Shown: positions 1 through 8,591, counted from the stretch's first letter. The stretch is DNA of 64,000 nucleotides from Candidatus Hydrogenisulfobacillus filiaventi (GCA_902809825.1 LR778114.1:744001-808000); one strand, 5' to 3'. Notes: generated by a model from the letters alone, not told the origin. Numbers and translations are program-made.

Positions 1-53
1 AGCTCCAGCCTTCCAAGCTGGCTACGTGGGTTCGATTCCCATCACCCGCTCCA
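1..53 (+). tRNA. tRNA-Gly (TCC anticodon), 5' end cut off
   Basis: The 3' part of a tRNA. The anticodon stem CCAGC/GCTGG encloses the loop CTTCCAA, giving anticodon TCC (reads GGA). The T-arm GTGGG-TTCGATT-CCCAT follows, and the acceptor strand CACCCGC plus T and an encoded CCA ends at 53. The implied 5' acceptor GCGGGTG is typical of bacterial tRNA-Gly. The window begins within the D-arm/anticodon region. Confidence 0.93.
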
Positions 54-60
54 GCTTTTG

Positions 61-136
61 GGGGCTTTAGCTCAGCTGGGAGAGCGCCTGCTTTGCAAGC
101 AGGAGGTCAGCGGTTCGATCCCGCTAAGCTCCACCA
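61..136 (+). tRNA. tRNA-Ala (TGC anticodon)
   Basis: A complete tRNA. The acceptor GGGGCTT (61-67) pairs with AAGCTCC, followed by discriminator A and an encoded CCA (134-136). The anticodon stem CCTGC/GCAGG encloses TTTGCAA, giving anticodon TGC for alanine. D-arm AGCTCAGCTGGGAGAGC and T-loop GGTTCGATCC are canonical. It lies 7 nt after tRNA-Gly and is probably co-transcribed with it. Confidence 0.97.
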
Positions 137-138
137 TC

Positions 139-172
139 CGGACCCCGCATCCCGCAAGGGCTGCGGGGTCCG
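139..172 (+). terminator. hairpin downstream of the tRNA pair
   Basis: Stem CGGACCCCGCA (139-149) pairs with TGCGGGGTCCG (162-172), 11 bp, with a further CCC/GGG pairing inside the loop. It follows tRNA-Ala directly and is the likely end or processing signal of the tRNA transcript. There is no clear T-run, only ATTTCC. Confidence 0.6.
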
Positions 173-666
173 CCATTTCCAGGTGATTGCCGGTTTGGGG
201 TCCATGGGCCGCACGAGCGCAGCCGAGCCATATTGGGCGCAGAAGGCAGGCAGGCAACGCCGGTGTGGGCCGCCGCCCTGCAGCGCGGCTAGGCCGTCAT
301 CCGCCGGGAGCTGCCGGCCTGGCGCAAGGCACGCGAGGGACGCACCCTTCCCGCAGGGGGCTCCGGGCCATGGGTGGCGAGTGCCCCAGCTGCTCGGCCT
401 GGATGCGGCCTCCGGAAGGGCGGACACAGGCCTGCCCCCTGCGCCGGCGGGGCCCGGGGCGGTCGCGCCGCCAGCAGACGCGGCCGCGGCTGGATGGTCA
501 GGAACAGCCCGGGAATCAGGCCGTCGCAGTTTCCAGATGCTACCGGGCCGGTTGCGGGCATCTGCCGGCCGCGGGCGGCCGTGCGCCATCCGGTACGGCC
601 TCCGGCGATGAGACCCCTACCAAGGGCACCGGAATGGCGGGATGCCGGCAGCACACGGAAGCCGCC
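173..666. other. tRNA-downstream spacer with no recognisable gene
   Basis: About 490 bp without a supportable coding frame. All frames are open for long stretches because of the G+C content, but translations are Arg/Ala/Pro/Gly-rich and show no motif, ribosome binding site or family resemblance. No attachment-site repeat of the neighbouring tRNA 3' ends was seen. Confidence 0.5.
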
Positions 667-696
667 AAAGGGTGCCTCCTCAGGGAGGCACCCTTT
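667..696 (-). terminator. terminator of the broken beta-propeller gene
   Basis: A 13-bp perfect stem, AAAGGGTGCCTCC (667-679) with GGAGGCACCCTTT (684-696), and a 4-nt loop. It lies 25 bp beyond the stop of the minus-strand gene ending at 721. The A/T ends of the stem make it usable in either direction. Confidence 0.7.
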
Positions 697-720
697 CCGG
701 GTTCCGGGGCACCGGTCGTG

Positions 721-1550
721 TCAACCGGCGGTCCAGGTGCGCCCGTCGTTGTTCGAGGTCCAGGTATGGCTCTGGAACGACAGGGTGATGGTGCCCCGGT
801 AGGGCACCTGCCAGTGCAGGCCGTCCCGGCTGCCCTGGCCGCTGGCGGCTACCGGCTGCCAGGTGGTCCCGCCGTTGGCGGTAACCCAGAGCGCCATCAC
901 GGCACCGGGCACGCGGCCCAGCGCCCCGAAATAGCCGGCCAGGATGCCATCGGGGAGCGACACCAACGCCGGCGGTTGCAGGGTCAGCGGCTGCTGCGGG
1001 GCGCCGGGGGGCAGGGGAAGCGCCACCGGCTGCGAGGAGCGGCCGCCGTCGGTGGTCTCAAACAGCAAGGGGGTGGGCTTGGCCGCCATCGGGTAGGCCC
1101 CTGTGCGCCATCCCCCGGTGGGGGGGACAAAGGCCAGGCCTACTTTGTAACCGCCGGCCGGGAGACCCTCTCGGATGCAGCGGGGGTCGGGGCGGCCACC
1201 GGCTGCCGTCGTCCCGGGAGGTGGACAATACGGCCGATTCCGATCCCGCCGCTACCCCGTGGTGGTCAATTTCCAGCCCTAGACCGGTGAAAGAAAGGTT
1301 TCCAGGGCGTTGGTCGGGTACCGTTGATGGTTGGGAAGAGCCGGTACGGGGACGGGACCGGACCACGGGCCGGGTGCCCGGATGCCGCCGCCGGGTGAAG
1401 GCTGGCCGGGACCGCCGGTTGTGCCGACGGACCGGCACCGCCGCCCGCGAGCAGGGCACCGCCTACGACGAAGAGGATTGCTTGGCGCCAACCGCGCCGG
1501 ATTAGCGGGCACCGGCAGTGCGGAGGGGGAACGGTTGCCTGCACCTCCAC
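721..1550 (-). pseudogene. BNR/Asp-box beta-propeller protein, broken by two frameshifts
   Basis: Three consecutive minus-strand frames read like one exported beta-propeller protein. Frame one (from about 1550) has a basic start and hydrophobic stretch (RQAILFVVGGALLAGGG), a signal-peptide or lipoprotein-like N-terminus. Frame two (about 1340-1200) holds the Asp-box-like STSRDDGSRW. Frame three (about 1200-721) holds ETTDGGRSSQPV, VTANGGTTWQPV and SNNDGRTWTAG, three more Asp-box blade motifs, and ends at a stop before a terminator. The shifts lie near 1280-1340 and 1195-1215. A minimal intact piece with its own ATG is 721-1089 (122 residues). Asp-box propellers occur in Ycf48-like assembly factors and exo-sialidases; the substrate cannot be told. 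A sequencing indel is an alternative to true decay, and the start is uncertain. Confidence 0.5.
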
Positions 1551-1777
1551 TGGAAGAATGGGGCCAGGTGGACCTGGGCCGGTCGTAGCAGCCGCTACCG
1601 CGGTCGCGGCCGTCCCCGCCCGGGCGGGGGGACGGGCTTGCGCCCCTTGGCCTCCCTAAAAAGGGATGAGCGGTCGCGCCGGGCGGCCGGGGCGGGCCGG
1701 CATAATGGCAGGCAGGGGATAGAGCGGCTAGGGGGCCGGATGGGGCCTCCGGCCGCAGGGCAGAGGAGGAGTCTCCA

Positions 1778-2472
1778 TTGGCTGTGCAGGCCACGACCAT
1801 GCTCCCCGCCGATCTTCCGCTCTTCCGGGCGGTGCCGCCCGAGGTGCTGGCCGCCAACAGCGTCCTCCGCACCTTCCGGGCCGGGGAGGTGGTCTTTGTC
1901 CAGGATGCCCCCACCACCGGCTTGTGGGTGATCCTCCGGGGCCGGGTGGCCATGGACCGGATGGGGCCGGACGGCATGGAGTTCACCACCGGCGTGCACC
2001 TGCCGGGGGAGATGGTGGGCATGGTGGGGCTGTGGGATCAAAGCGGGTACCCGGCCTCGGGGCGGGCGCTGGATACGCCTACGGTCCTGCTCTGGATGGA
2101 TCGGGAACGGTTTCTGGCCCTGCATCGGACGCTGCCGGAGTTCGGCCTGGCCGTCAGCCGGGACCTGGCGGCCCGCGTCCGCTATCATCTGGAAAGCACG
2201 GCCGACACCCGCGGCCGTCCGGCGCCTCGACAGGTGGCGGGATTTTTGGGCATTCTCTACCGGCGTTCGGGGGCGGATGTGGCCCTGACCCATGAGGAAC
2301 TGGCGCGGATGCTGGGGTTGCGCCGGGAGACGGTGAGCCGGGTGCTGCGCAGTTTTGCCCGCCAGGGATGGGTCGCCATGCGTTACGGCCGCATCCGGGT
2401 CCTGGATCCGCTGGCCCTGGAGCGGGTGGGGAAGCCTCCGCGGGGGCGGGGGAGCTGGAGAGCCAGGCCTGA
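1778..2472 (+). CDS. CRP/FNR-family transcription regulator with frameshifted C-terminus
   Basis: The start TTG (1778) sits 6 nt after AGAGGAGGAG. The N-terminal half is a cyclic-nucleotide-binding-like beta-roll (FRAGEVVFVQDAPTTGLWVI, then LPGEMVGMVGLW). The C-terminal half is a winged helix with recognition helix LRRETVSRVLRSF, the usual CRP/FNR arrangement in about 230 residues. No N-terminal cysteine cluster is visible, so an FNR-type Fe-S sensor is unlikely. The frame does not stop before the terminator at 2489; it runs on to 3547 antisense to cydA. Adding one G to the run at 2441-2453 gives a normal stop at 2470-2472, which is the end given here. It faces cydA, so control of respiration is plausible but inferred. 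Confidence 0.8.
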
Positions 2473-2488
2473 ACCCCGCCAAAGCCGG

Positions 2489-2517
2489 GGGCCCCCTCCC
2501 GGACCGGGAGGGGGCCC
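2489..2517. terminator. bidirectional terminator between the crp-like gene and cydA
   Basis: GGGCCCCCTCCCGG (2489-2502) pairs perfectly with CCGGGAGGGGGCCC (2504-2517), a 12-14 bp stem with a tiny loop between two convergent genes. Confidence 0.75.
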
Positions 2518-2533
2518 TGCAGCGGCAGCGGGC

Positions 2534-3922
2534 TTAGACCACCCGCGTATAGGGCACGCCGGTCTCCTCCTCGTGGGCGACCGGGCCCAGGTCGGTGTCG
2601 GCGTACTTCCGGAACAGGTAGACCGCGAAGCCCGCCATCAGCCCGTAGACCAGGGTGAAGGTGATGAGGGAGAAGGCGATATCGGCGGCTGGGACCGAAA
2701 CCGGCGGCGACACTCCGTCGGCGGTCTTCAACAGGCCGTAGACCACCCACGGCTGCCGGCCGACCTCGGTCATGATCCAGCCGGAGATGTTGGCCAGGTA
2801 GGGCAGGGGCAGGCTCCACTCCGCCAGCTTGAGGAAGCGCTTGCGGTGCAGGAAGCGGTCGCCCTTGAGCAGGAAGACCCCCCACCACATCAGCAACAAC
2901 ATCAGGGTCCCGGCCAGGATCATGACCCGGAAGGCGTAGAAGACCGGGGCCACGGGCGGGATGTAGTTGCCGGGCCCGTACTGCTTCACATACTGCGCCT
3001 GTACTTGGTTCATGCCTTCAATGGCACCGCTCAGGCGTTTGTAGGCCAGGATGCTGAGCAGGTCCGGGATCTGGATGACGGCGGTGTTCTTATGGGTGGC
3101 GCCGTTGACAATGGCGAACACCTTCCAGGGCGCGTGCTCCCCGGTGGAATTCCACAGCGCCTCCGCCGCCGCCAGCTTCATGGGCTGGGAGGTGCGCAGG
3201 TGGGCCGCCATCTGGTCGCCGATGGCGATAACCAGCACGGTGGAGATGGCCCCTACCACCGCCGCGATCCGGAAGGAATGCTTAAACGCCTCCACGCTGC
3301 GGCCCTTCAGGATCTGGAAGGCACTGATCGCCAGCACGAACACGGAGGCGGTCACCCAGGAGGCCATCACCGCGTGCGGGAACTCCACCCACAGCTGGGG
3401 GTTGGTCAGGATGGCCCCGAAGCTGGCCATCTCCGCCCGGTGATGGACGATCACGTAGCCCACCGGCTCCTGCATGAAGGAGTTGGCGGTCAGGATCCAG
3501 AAGGCGGAGAGGGAGGTGCCGAGGGCGACCATCCAGATGGCTGCTAGGTGCACCCCGCGCGAGACGCGGTCCCAGCCGAACACCCAAATGCCGATGAAGG
3601 CCGACTCCAGGAAGAAGGCCATCAGGGCCTCCACCGCCAGCGGGGCCCCGAAGATGTCCCCCACGAAGCGTGAATAATCGGCCCAGTCGAGGCCGAACTG
3701 GAACTCCTGCAGGATGCCGGTGACCACCCCGATGGCGAAGTTGATGAGGAACAGCTGTCCCCAATATTGGGCCAGCTGCCGGTACTCCCCCTTCCGGGTG
3801 CGGTAATACTGGGTCTCCATGATCGCGATGAGGAAGGAGAGGCCAATGGTCAGCGGCACAAAGAGAAAATGATAGATGGTGGTCACGCCGAGTTGCAGGC
3901 GCGCCAAGCCGAGCTGGGTCAC
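2534..3922 (-). CDS. cydA: cytochrome bd ubiquinol oxidase subunit I (orphan)
   Basis: A 462-residue polytopic quinol:O2 oxidoreductase subunit of the cytoplasmic membrane. The heme ligand motif TTIYHFLFVPLTIG has the conserved His at about residue 18. The proton-path glutamates lie in LAVEALMAFFLES, and GWIMTEVGRQPW is the C-terminal signature. The GTG start at 3922 follows AAGGGAGGA by 8 nt; upstream in-frame codons lack a site and would add a charged tail in front of the first helix. A partner cydB normally follows cydA, but here a terminator and the crp-like gene follow instead, so subunit II must be elsewhere or absent. About 315 bp of leader separates it from the small upstream gene. 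Confidence 0.93.
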   Translation of the reverse strand: MTQLGLARLQLGVTTIYHFLFVPLTIGLSFLIAIMETQYYRTRKGEYRQLAQYWGQLFLINFAIGVVTGILQEFQFGLDWADYSRFVGDIFGAPLAVEALMAFFLESAFIGIWVFGWDRVSRGVHLAAIWMVALGTSLSAFWILTANSFMQEPVGYVIVHHRAEMASFGAILTNPQLWVEFPHAVMASWVTASVFVLAISAFQILKGRSVEAFKHSFRIAAVVGAISTVLVIAIGDQMAAHLRTSQPMKLAAAEALWNSTGEHAPWKVFAIVNGATHKNTAVIQIPDLLSILAYKRLSGAIEGMNQVQAQYVKQYGPGNYIPPVAPVFYAFRVMILAGTLMLLLMWWGVFLLKGDRFLHRKRFLKLAEWSLPLPYLANISGWIMTEVGRQPWVVYGLLKTADGVSPPVSVPAADIAFSLITFTLVYGLMAGFAVYLFRKYADTDLGPVAHEEETGVPYTRVV

Positions 3923-4237
3923 GAGCCGTGTCCTCCCTTCGAGGTGATTGACGGGCAGCTCCCGGTACGGCCGAAGCGGGAGGTCCTCCGGGGAGAGCCC
4001 CCGGGACCGGCCGGCGCACACACCCTACAGGTCGCAGGATAGTCCGGCCAAACGGAAGTCGAACAGGCGCAAACGGCGCAACAATGCCTTTACACTGCCA
4101 GGTTAATAAACCAGCCACTCCGGGTTCTTTTGTGCCTGGACAGTTCGGGCGGAAAAGGCGGGCGATATGAGCGCGAAAGGGCAAAACGGGCCAGGTTGCA
4201 AGCGGGTGGAAAGAACTAGTCCTGTCCGGGCGGGGGG
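3923..4237. promoter_or_regulatory. cydA upstream region
   Basis: 315 bp with no gene. It contains one of the more A/T-rich stretches in the window (about 4080-4135, including TTAATAAACC). I saw no convincing FNR (TTGAT-N4-ATCAA) or Rex dyad and no good -35/-10 pair, so this is only the inferred control region of cydA on the minus strand. Confidence 0.4.
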
Positions 4238-4420
4238 TCAGGGGGCGTCGGACTCCGGCGCAACGGCGGCCCGCTGGCGGCGCCGGGCGGCATAGGCGCG
4301 GTAGCACGGCTGGCAGCGCCGGGCCTGGCCGGTAGCGAGGATGTCGTGGCGGGTGACGGGCCTCCCGCAATCGCAGCAGCGGGCGAACTCCCGGGTGCCG
4401 GCGGTACGATCCAGCAGCAC
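4238..4420 (-). CDS. small zinc-finger-like protein (60 aa)
   Basis: The GTG start (4420) is placed 8 nt after a perfect AAAGGAGG, which argues for a real gene despite its size. The protein has a treble-clef or zinc-ribbon cysteine pattern, CCDCGRPV followed about 20 residues later by RRCQPCYRAY, then a basic tail (AARRRQR). The spacing resembles DksA/TraR-like or DUF-type small zinc fingers, but the family is not identified. It lies upstream of and co-oriented with cydA, and diverges from the sugar transporter at 4607. Confidence 0.7.
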   Translation of the reverse strand: MLLDRTAGTREFARCCDCGRPVTRHDILATGQARRCQPCYRAYAARRRQRAAVAPESDAP

Positions 4421-4606
4421 GGACCTGGCCTCCTTTCAGGTGTCCGGACGGTTTTCAGGGTAACCGGTCCCGGTTAGGGTGCGGTTAAGGGCGGGGGAGC
4501 ACCGGGTTAAGCTCCGGTTACGCCGGGTGGGCCCGCCGCCGGCGGGGAAGGGATAAGATGGCCGCGGGGGCCACGGTCGGCCCTGCCGGGAGAAAGGAGG
4601 AGGCCG

Positions 4607-5986
4607 GTGAGCACAGAAGGGGCGTTTCCGGAGGTCCGCTCCCTGACCTCCCACGGCTATACCGTGATCACGGCGGCCATTTCGGCCATTGCCGGCATGC
4701 TCTTCGGGTACGATACCGGGGTCATCTCCGGCGCCATTCTCTTCATCCGCGACCGCTTTCACCTGCGCGCTCTGCCCGAGGAACTGGTGGTCAGTGCCGT
4801 GCTGGCCGGGGCGGTGGCGGGGGCGGCCCTGGGCGGCTGGCTGGCGGACGCCGCCGGCCGGCGCCGGGTGCTGATCGGGGCGGCGGTGGTGTTCGCCCTG
4901 GCGGCCCTGTTCACCGCCCTGGCGCCTTCGGTGCCGTGGTTGGTAGCGGGCCGGATAGCGGTGGGGCTGGCCATCGGGGTGGCCTCGTTCACCGCCCCCC
5001 TCTACATCTCCGAGATGGCTCCCGCCGACATCCGGGGGGCGCTGGTGTCGCTCAATCAGCTGGCGCTCACCGTGGGCATCGTCACCGCCTACCTGGTCGA
5101 CTTCGCCTTTGCCCCCCACGGGGCTTGGCGCTGGATGTTCGGGTCGGCGGTGGTGCCGGCCCTCGCGCTGCTGGTGGGGATGCTGGGGCTTCCGGAGACC
5201 CCGCGCTGGCTGCTGATGCGGGCACGGGAGGGACCGGCGGCGGCTGTGCTGCGGCGGATTTACGGGCGGGCGGACGTTCGCGCCGAGGTGGACGCCATTC
5301 GCCAGGACCTGCAGCAGGAGGCGGCCCGCCCCGAGGAACTCTGGAGTCCCGACCTGCGCCCGGCGGTGGTGGTAGGGGCGGGGCTGGCTATCCTGCAGCA
5401 GGTGACCGGGATCAACACCGTCATCTATTACGCCCCAACCATCTTTGAGTTTGCCGGCTTCCATTCCGCGGCCGTCTCCATCCTGGCTACGGTGGGGGTG
5501 GGGCTGGTCAACGTGCTGATGACGGTGGCGGCCATCGGGTTACTGGACCGGGCCGGTCGGCGGCCCCTGCTGCTGGCGGGGGTGGCGGGGATGGTGGCCA
5601 GCCTGGCGGTGCTGGGGCTTGCCTTTCATCTGCCGGCGGCCTCCCGCAGCCTGGGCTGGCTCACGGTGGCGGGGCTGATGGTCTATGTGGGGTCGTTCGC
5701 CATCAGCCTGGGGCCGGTGTTCTGGCTGCTCATCGCCGAGATCTACCCGCTCCGCATCCGCGGCCGGGCCATGAGCTTCGCCACCCTGCTCAACTGGCTG
5801 GCCAACCTGGTGGTGGCCCTCACCTTCCTCTCGCTGGTGCAGGCCCTCGGCCGCGGCAACACCTTCTGGCTGTACGCCCTCATCGGGGTGGGCACCTGGG
5901 TGTTCGCCTACCGGCTGGTCCCGGAGACCAAGGATAAAAGCCTGGAGCAGATCCAGGCCCAGTGGGCCGCCCGCCGCGGCCGCTGA
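4607..5986 (+). CDS. MFS sugar:proton symporter (sugar porter family)
   Basis: 459 residues with twelve predicted membrane helices. All family signatures are present: GYDTGVISGAI in helix 1, GWLADAAGRRR between helices 2 and 3, PETPRWLL (variant of PESPRWL), LQQVTGINTVIYYAP in helix 7, DRAGRRPLLL, and the C-terminal PETKDKSLEQIQ. Such proteins import hexoses or pentoses with H+. The exact sugar cannot be assigned. GTG start after AGAAAGGAGG. It stands alone; the neighbours are not sugar-related. Confidence 0.93.
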   Translation: MSTEGAFPEVRSLTSHGYTVITAAISAIAGMLFGYDTGVISGAILFIRDRFHLRALPEELVVSAVLAGAVAGAALGGWLADAAGRRRVLIGAAVVFALAALFTALAPSVPWLVAGRIAVGLAIGVASFTAPLYISEMAPADIRGALVSLNQLALTVGIVTAYLVDFAFAPHGAWRWMFGSAVVPALALLVGMLGLPETPRWLLMRAREGPAAAVLRRIYGRADVRAEVDAIRQDLQQEAARPEELWSPDLRPAVVVGAGLAILQQVTGINTVIYYAPTIFEFAGFHSAAVSILATVGVGLVNVLMTVAAIGLLDRAGRRPLLLAGVAGMVASLAVLGLAFHLPAASRSLGWLTVAGLMVYVGSFAISLGPVFWLLIAEIYPLRIRGRAMSFATLLNWLANLVVALTFLSLVQALGRGNTFWLYALIGVGTWVFAYRLVPETKDKSLEQIQAQWAARRGR

Positions 5987-6085
5987 GGCCGGCCGGCAGG
6001 GATCGGGCCCGGCCGTGCCGAACCTCCTGGCAGGGCGGAGGGAGGTGAGCGGCTTGCCGGGGAGCACCGGACAGCGGCCGCAGCC

Positions 6086-6862
6086 ATGCCGGTGATCTGG
6101 CTGCTGCTGACGGGGGTGGTCACGGGCACCTTGACCGGCTTCACCGGGGCCAGCGCGGTTGTGGTCGTGGTGCCGGCGCTGACCGTGGGGCTGCACCTGC
6201 CGTTCCGGGAGGCGGTGGGTACCAGCCTGGCCGTGGACGTGGTCACCTCGCTGGCGGTGACCCGCAGCTACGCCCGCGCCGGCAACCTGCGGCTGCGGCG
6301 GGCGTGGATCCTCATCCTGGGGGCCATGGCGGGGGCCCAGACGGGGGTGCTGCTCGCCCACCGCCTGCCGGTCCGGGGGCTGGTGGGCGGCTTTGCCGTC
6401 TTCATGTTCGGGATGGCGGCCAACTTTTTCTGGCATGCCTGGCGGGACATCCCCCTGGTGTCGGTGCGGGCCCGAGCCGCGGTGCGGCCGCCGGCCTCCC
6501 CCGCCCGACGCCTGGCGGGGGTGGGCCTGATCGGGTTTCTGGTCGGCAATGTGGCCGGGCTCATCGGGGCCTCCGGCGGCGTGCTGTTCCTGCTGGCGCT
6601 GCTCTACGGCCTGGGCTTCACCCTGCGGGAAGCAGTGGGGACGGGCACGGCCGCCATGGCCCTGTCCGCCCTCAGCGGGGCGCTGGGCTACGCCCGGCAG
6701 GGCGAGGTGGATGCGGCCGCCTGGGCGGTGGTCGGCCTGGTGGCGGTGGTCACCGGCTTCTACGTGGCGGGCGGGGTGCAGCGTATCCCCGAACGCTTCC
6801 AGGCGGCCGGCACCGGCCTCATCCTGCTGGGGGTGGGCCTGGCCATGGTCTGGCACGGCTAG
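6086..6862 (+). CDS. TauE/SafE-family membrane exporter
   Basis: 258 residues, about eight helices in two inverted halves, each starting with the family glycine-rich motif (GVVTGTLTGFTGAS and GFLVGNVAGLIGASGG). Family members move sulfite, sulfoacetate or related organosulfur anions. A sulfur operon begins about 1.8 kb downstream, so sulfite export is a reasonable guess, not shown. ATG start; no strong ribosome binding site is visible immediately upstream, so the true start may be slightly different. It ends tail to tail with the next gene, sharing the palindrome GCCTAGGC as both stops. Confidence 0.87.
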   Translation: MPVIWLLLTGVVTGTLTGFTGASAVVVVVPALTVGLHLPFREAVGTSLAVDVVTSLAVTRSYARAGNLRLRRAWILILGAMAGAQTGVLLAHRLPVRGLVGGFAVFMFGMAANFFWHAWRDIPLVSVRARAAVRPPASPARRLAGVGLIGFLVGNVAGLIGASGGVLFLLALLYGLGFTLREAVGTGTAAMALSALSGALGYARQGEVDAAAWAVVGLVAVVTGFYVAGGVQRIPERFQAAGTGLILLGVGLAMVWHG

Positions 6863-8275
6863 GCTTCCTCGCCGTCCGCCGGCGTCCACCAGGACGGCCA
6901 GAAGGGGCGGCGCTCCAACGCGGTGTCGGCGTCGGCCAGAAGGGGTGGCGCCGCTGGCATCCGGGCGGCGAGCGCCCACAGGTCGGGGGCGGCAGCGGGA
7001 TCGCCGGCGGCGTGGCGTACGGCCGCGGCCGCGATCTGCAGGCCCCAGGCACCGGGCCCGTCGGTATAGCACCGCAGGGCCTGCAGCAGGTACTCGCGGG
7101 TGCGCGTGGTGTCGCCCTCCTGGTGGGCTAGGCGGGCCAGCAGACCCCAGGCCCGCGCCTTGGCCCGCCGCCAGCCCCGGCTGTCGGCCGGGGCTGGCGG
7201 CCACCCGGAAGCCCCAGCGCACCAGGCGGTCGCGCGGCCCGGCGCGGGCGGCGGCCAGCACCGTGAGCTCCGCCACCCCGGCCAGCAGCTCGGAAGGCCC
7301 GTGGGATTCCAGCAGTTCATAGGCCTGCTCCAGCAGGCGCAGGGCATCTGCGTAACGGCCTAGACACAGGAAGGTGCGCGCCACCTCCGCCCGCACCAGG
7401 CCCAGCTGGCGTCCGGCCAGGCTGTCGGCGCGGGCCAGGGCTTTAGCGGCCCAGGTTTCGGCGCGCGCGGTCTCACCCTGCCGGACCAGAGCGGTGGCCA
7501 TCCGGGCGGTCAGGAGCGCACGCTGGGTGGGATCCTCCGGCCCGGGCCGGCCCCCCAGGGCGCGGGCGTAGAAGGCCTCGGCCGCCGCCCCGGCTCCCTG
7601 CGCCAGGAACCAGTCGCCCGTGATCTGGTCGGCCACCCGCGCCACCGCCCGCCCCGCCGCCCGGTGGGCGGGGTCCCCGGCGGCCGCGGCCGCCGTCCGC
7701 AGCAGGTGCACCCCCCGCAACACCTCCCCGGCGCCCGAGGCGGCCAGGCCCAGGCATCCGGCGATCTCCGCCGCCATCCGGGGTCGGCCCTGGCCTACCG
7801 CCCATTGCAGGGCGCGGTCGAAGGCCGCCAGGGCGGTGCCCCATTCCTCCCGGGCCAGGGCGATGCGGCCCAGCAGCACGGTAAGGGCGGTTTCGAGCTC
7901 GGGCAGGTCGAAGCGCACCGCCAGCGTCCGCGCTTCCTCCAGGGTTTTCTTCGCCTCCTCCAGGCGTCCGGCCTGCCACAGTGCCTCCCCGGCCTGAGTC
8001 AACGTGTCCAGGGTGTCATAGGCCCGGCTGTCAGCCAGGAAGTAGTCGACCGGCTTGGCCAGCTGACGGGCCAGCACGGCCAGGGAGCGGGAGGAAGGGA
8101 CCACCAGCCCCCGCTCCACCAGGCTGATGTAGCCGCGGCTGAACGTGGTGCCGGCCAGCTGGGCCTGGGAGAGGCCGAGGGCTTCCCGGGCCTGACGGAC
8201 ACGCTGACCCAGCACGCGGGGTTCCACAGGAGGACGGGCGGCGGTGGACGTCCGCCCCGGCTTGCGCTTGTTCAC
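6859..8275 (-). CDS. XRE-type HTH regulator with TPR repeats, frameshifted
   Basis: The N-terminus (about residues 20-80) is a Cro/cI-type helix-turn-helix: VRQAREALGLSQAQLAG, then SRGYISLVERG, followed by about 280 residues of helical TPR repeats. This is the layout of RRNPP-like or ComR-like peptide-responsive regulators. The frame opened at 8275 stays sensible to about 7190, then turns into Pro/Gly/Arg nonsense; the sensible sequence resumes in the next frame (AKARAWGLLARLAHQEGD onward) and stops at 6859. The switch falls in a perfect 11-bp hairpin at 7171-7197. A one-base insertion, a sequencing error or a programmed +1 shift would each explain it. Combined length would be about 470 residues. 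Confidence 0.75.
7171..7197. repeat. perfect hairpin at the frameshift site
   Basis: CCAGCCCCGGC (7171-7181) and GCCGGGGCTGG (7187-7197) form an 11-bp G/C stem with a TGTCG loop inside the XRE-TPR coding region, exactly where the reading frame changes. Confidence 0.7.
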
Positions 8276-8551
8276 CGATGCACCTCCGCCTTCCCCGGCG
8301 CCCGGCCGGATGGGGCAAATTTCCGCAGGGTCGGTTAATCAGAAACGCCAAGGTCCCGGAGGGCCCGGGTCCCGGATCGGTCCGATCAGGCTACGGCGGC
8401 TGCGCGGGAAGCCGGGCAGGGCTGCAAACAGCCGGCTGGCCAGGTTCAGCAGAAGCGCCGTTCCGCGACCGATGTACACTACATTATCCACTCCGTCCGG
8501 CGGCAGGTATCGAGATGACCGTTATCCACCCTGGTGATGTTTTACTACATA
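8276..8551. other. divergent intergenic region with two DnaA-box-like sites
   Basis: This is the upstream region of the minus-strand XRE-TPR gene and of the plus-strand sulfur operon. TTATCCAC occurs twice in the same orientation (8484-8491 and 8522-8529), each matching the DnaA box TTATNCACA in eight of nine positions. No clear promoter for the minus-strand gene was found. Confidence 0.35.
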
Positions 8552-8580
8552 TTGACCGCGGCCGCCAATGGGGTTATTAT
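8552..8580 (+). promoter_or_regulatory. housekeeping-type promoter of the sulfur operon
   Basis: TTGACC (8552-8557), a 17-bp spacer, then TATTAT (8575-8580): five of six matches in each hexamer to the sigma-A consensus. It lies about 110 bp before the rhodanese gene. Transcription would begin near 8587. Confidence 0.75.
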
Positions 8581-8591
8581 GACTATACCAA

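Noticed and set aside
173-666. Several overlapping open frames after tRNA-Ala that might be an integrase remnant
   Set aside because: No recombinase motif, no attachment repeat of the tRNA end, and contradictory frames.
2473-3547. Continuation of the CRP-like frame as a 589-residue fusion protein
   Set aside because: It is antisense to the clearly coding cydA and low in complexity; it follows from a missing stop, not from a real domain.
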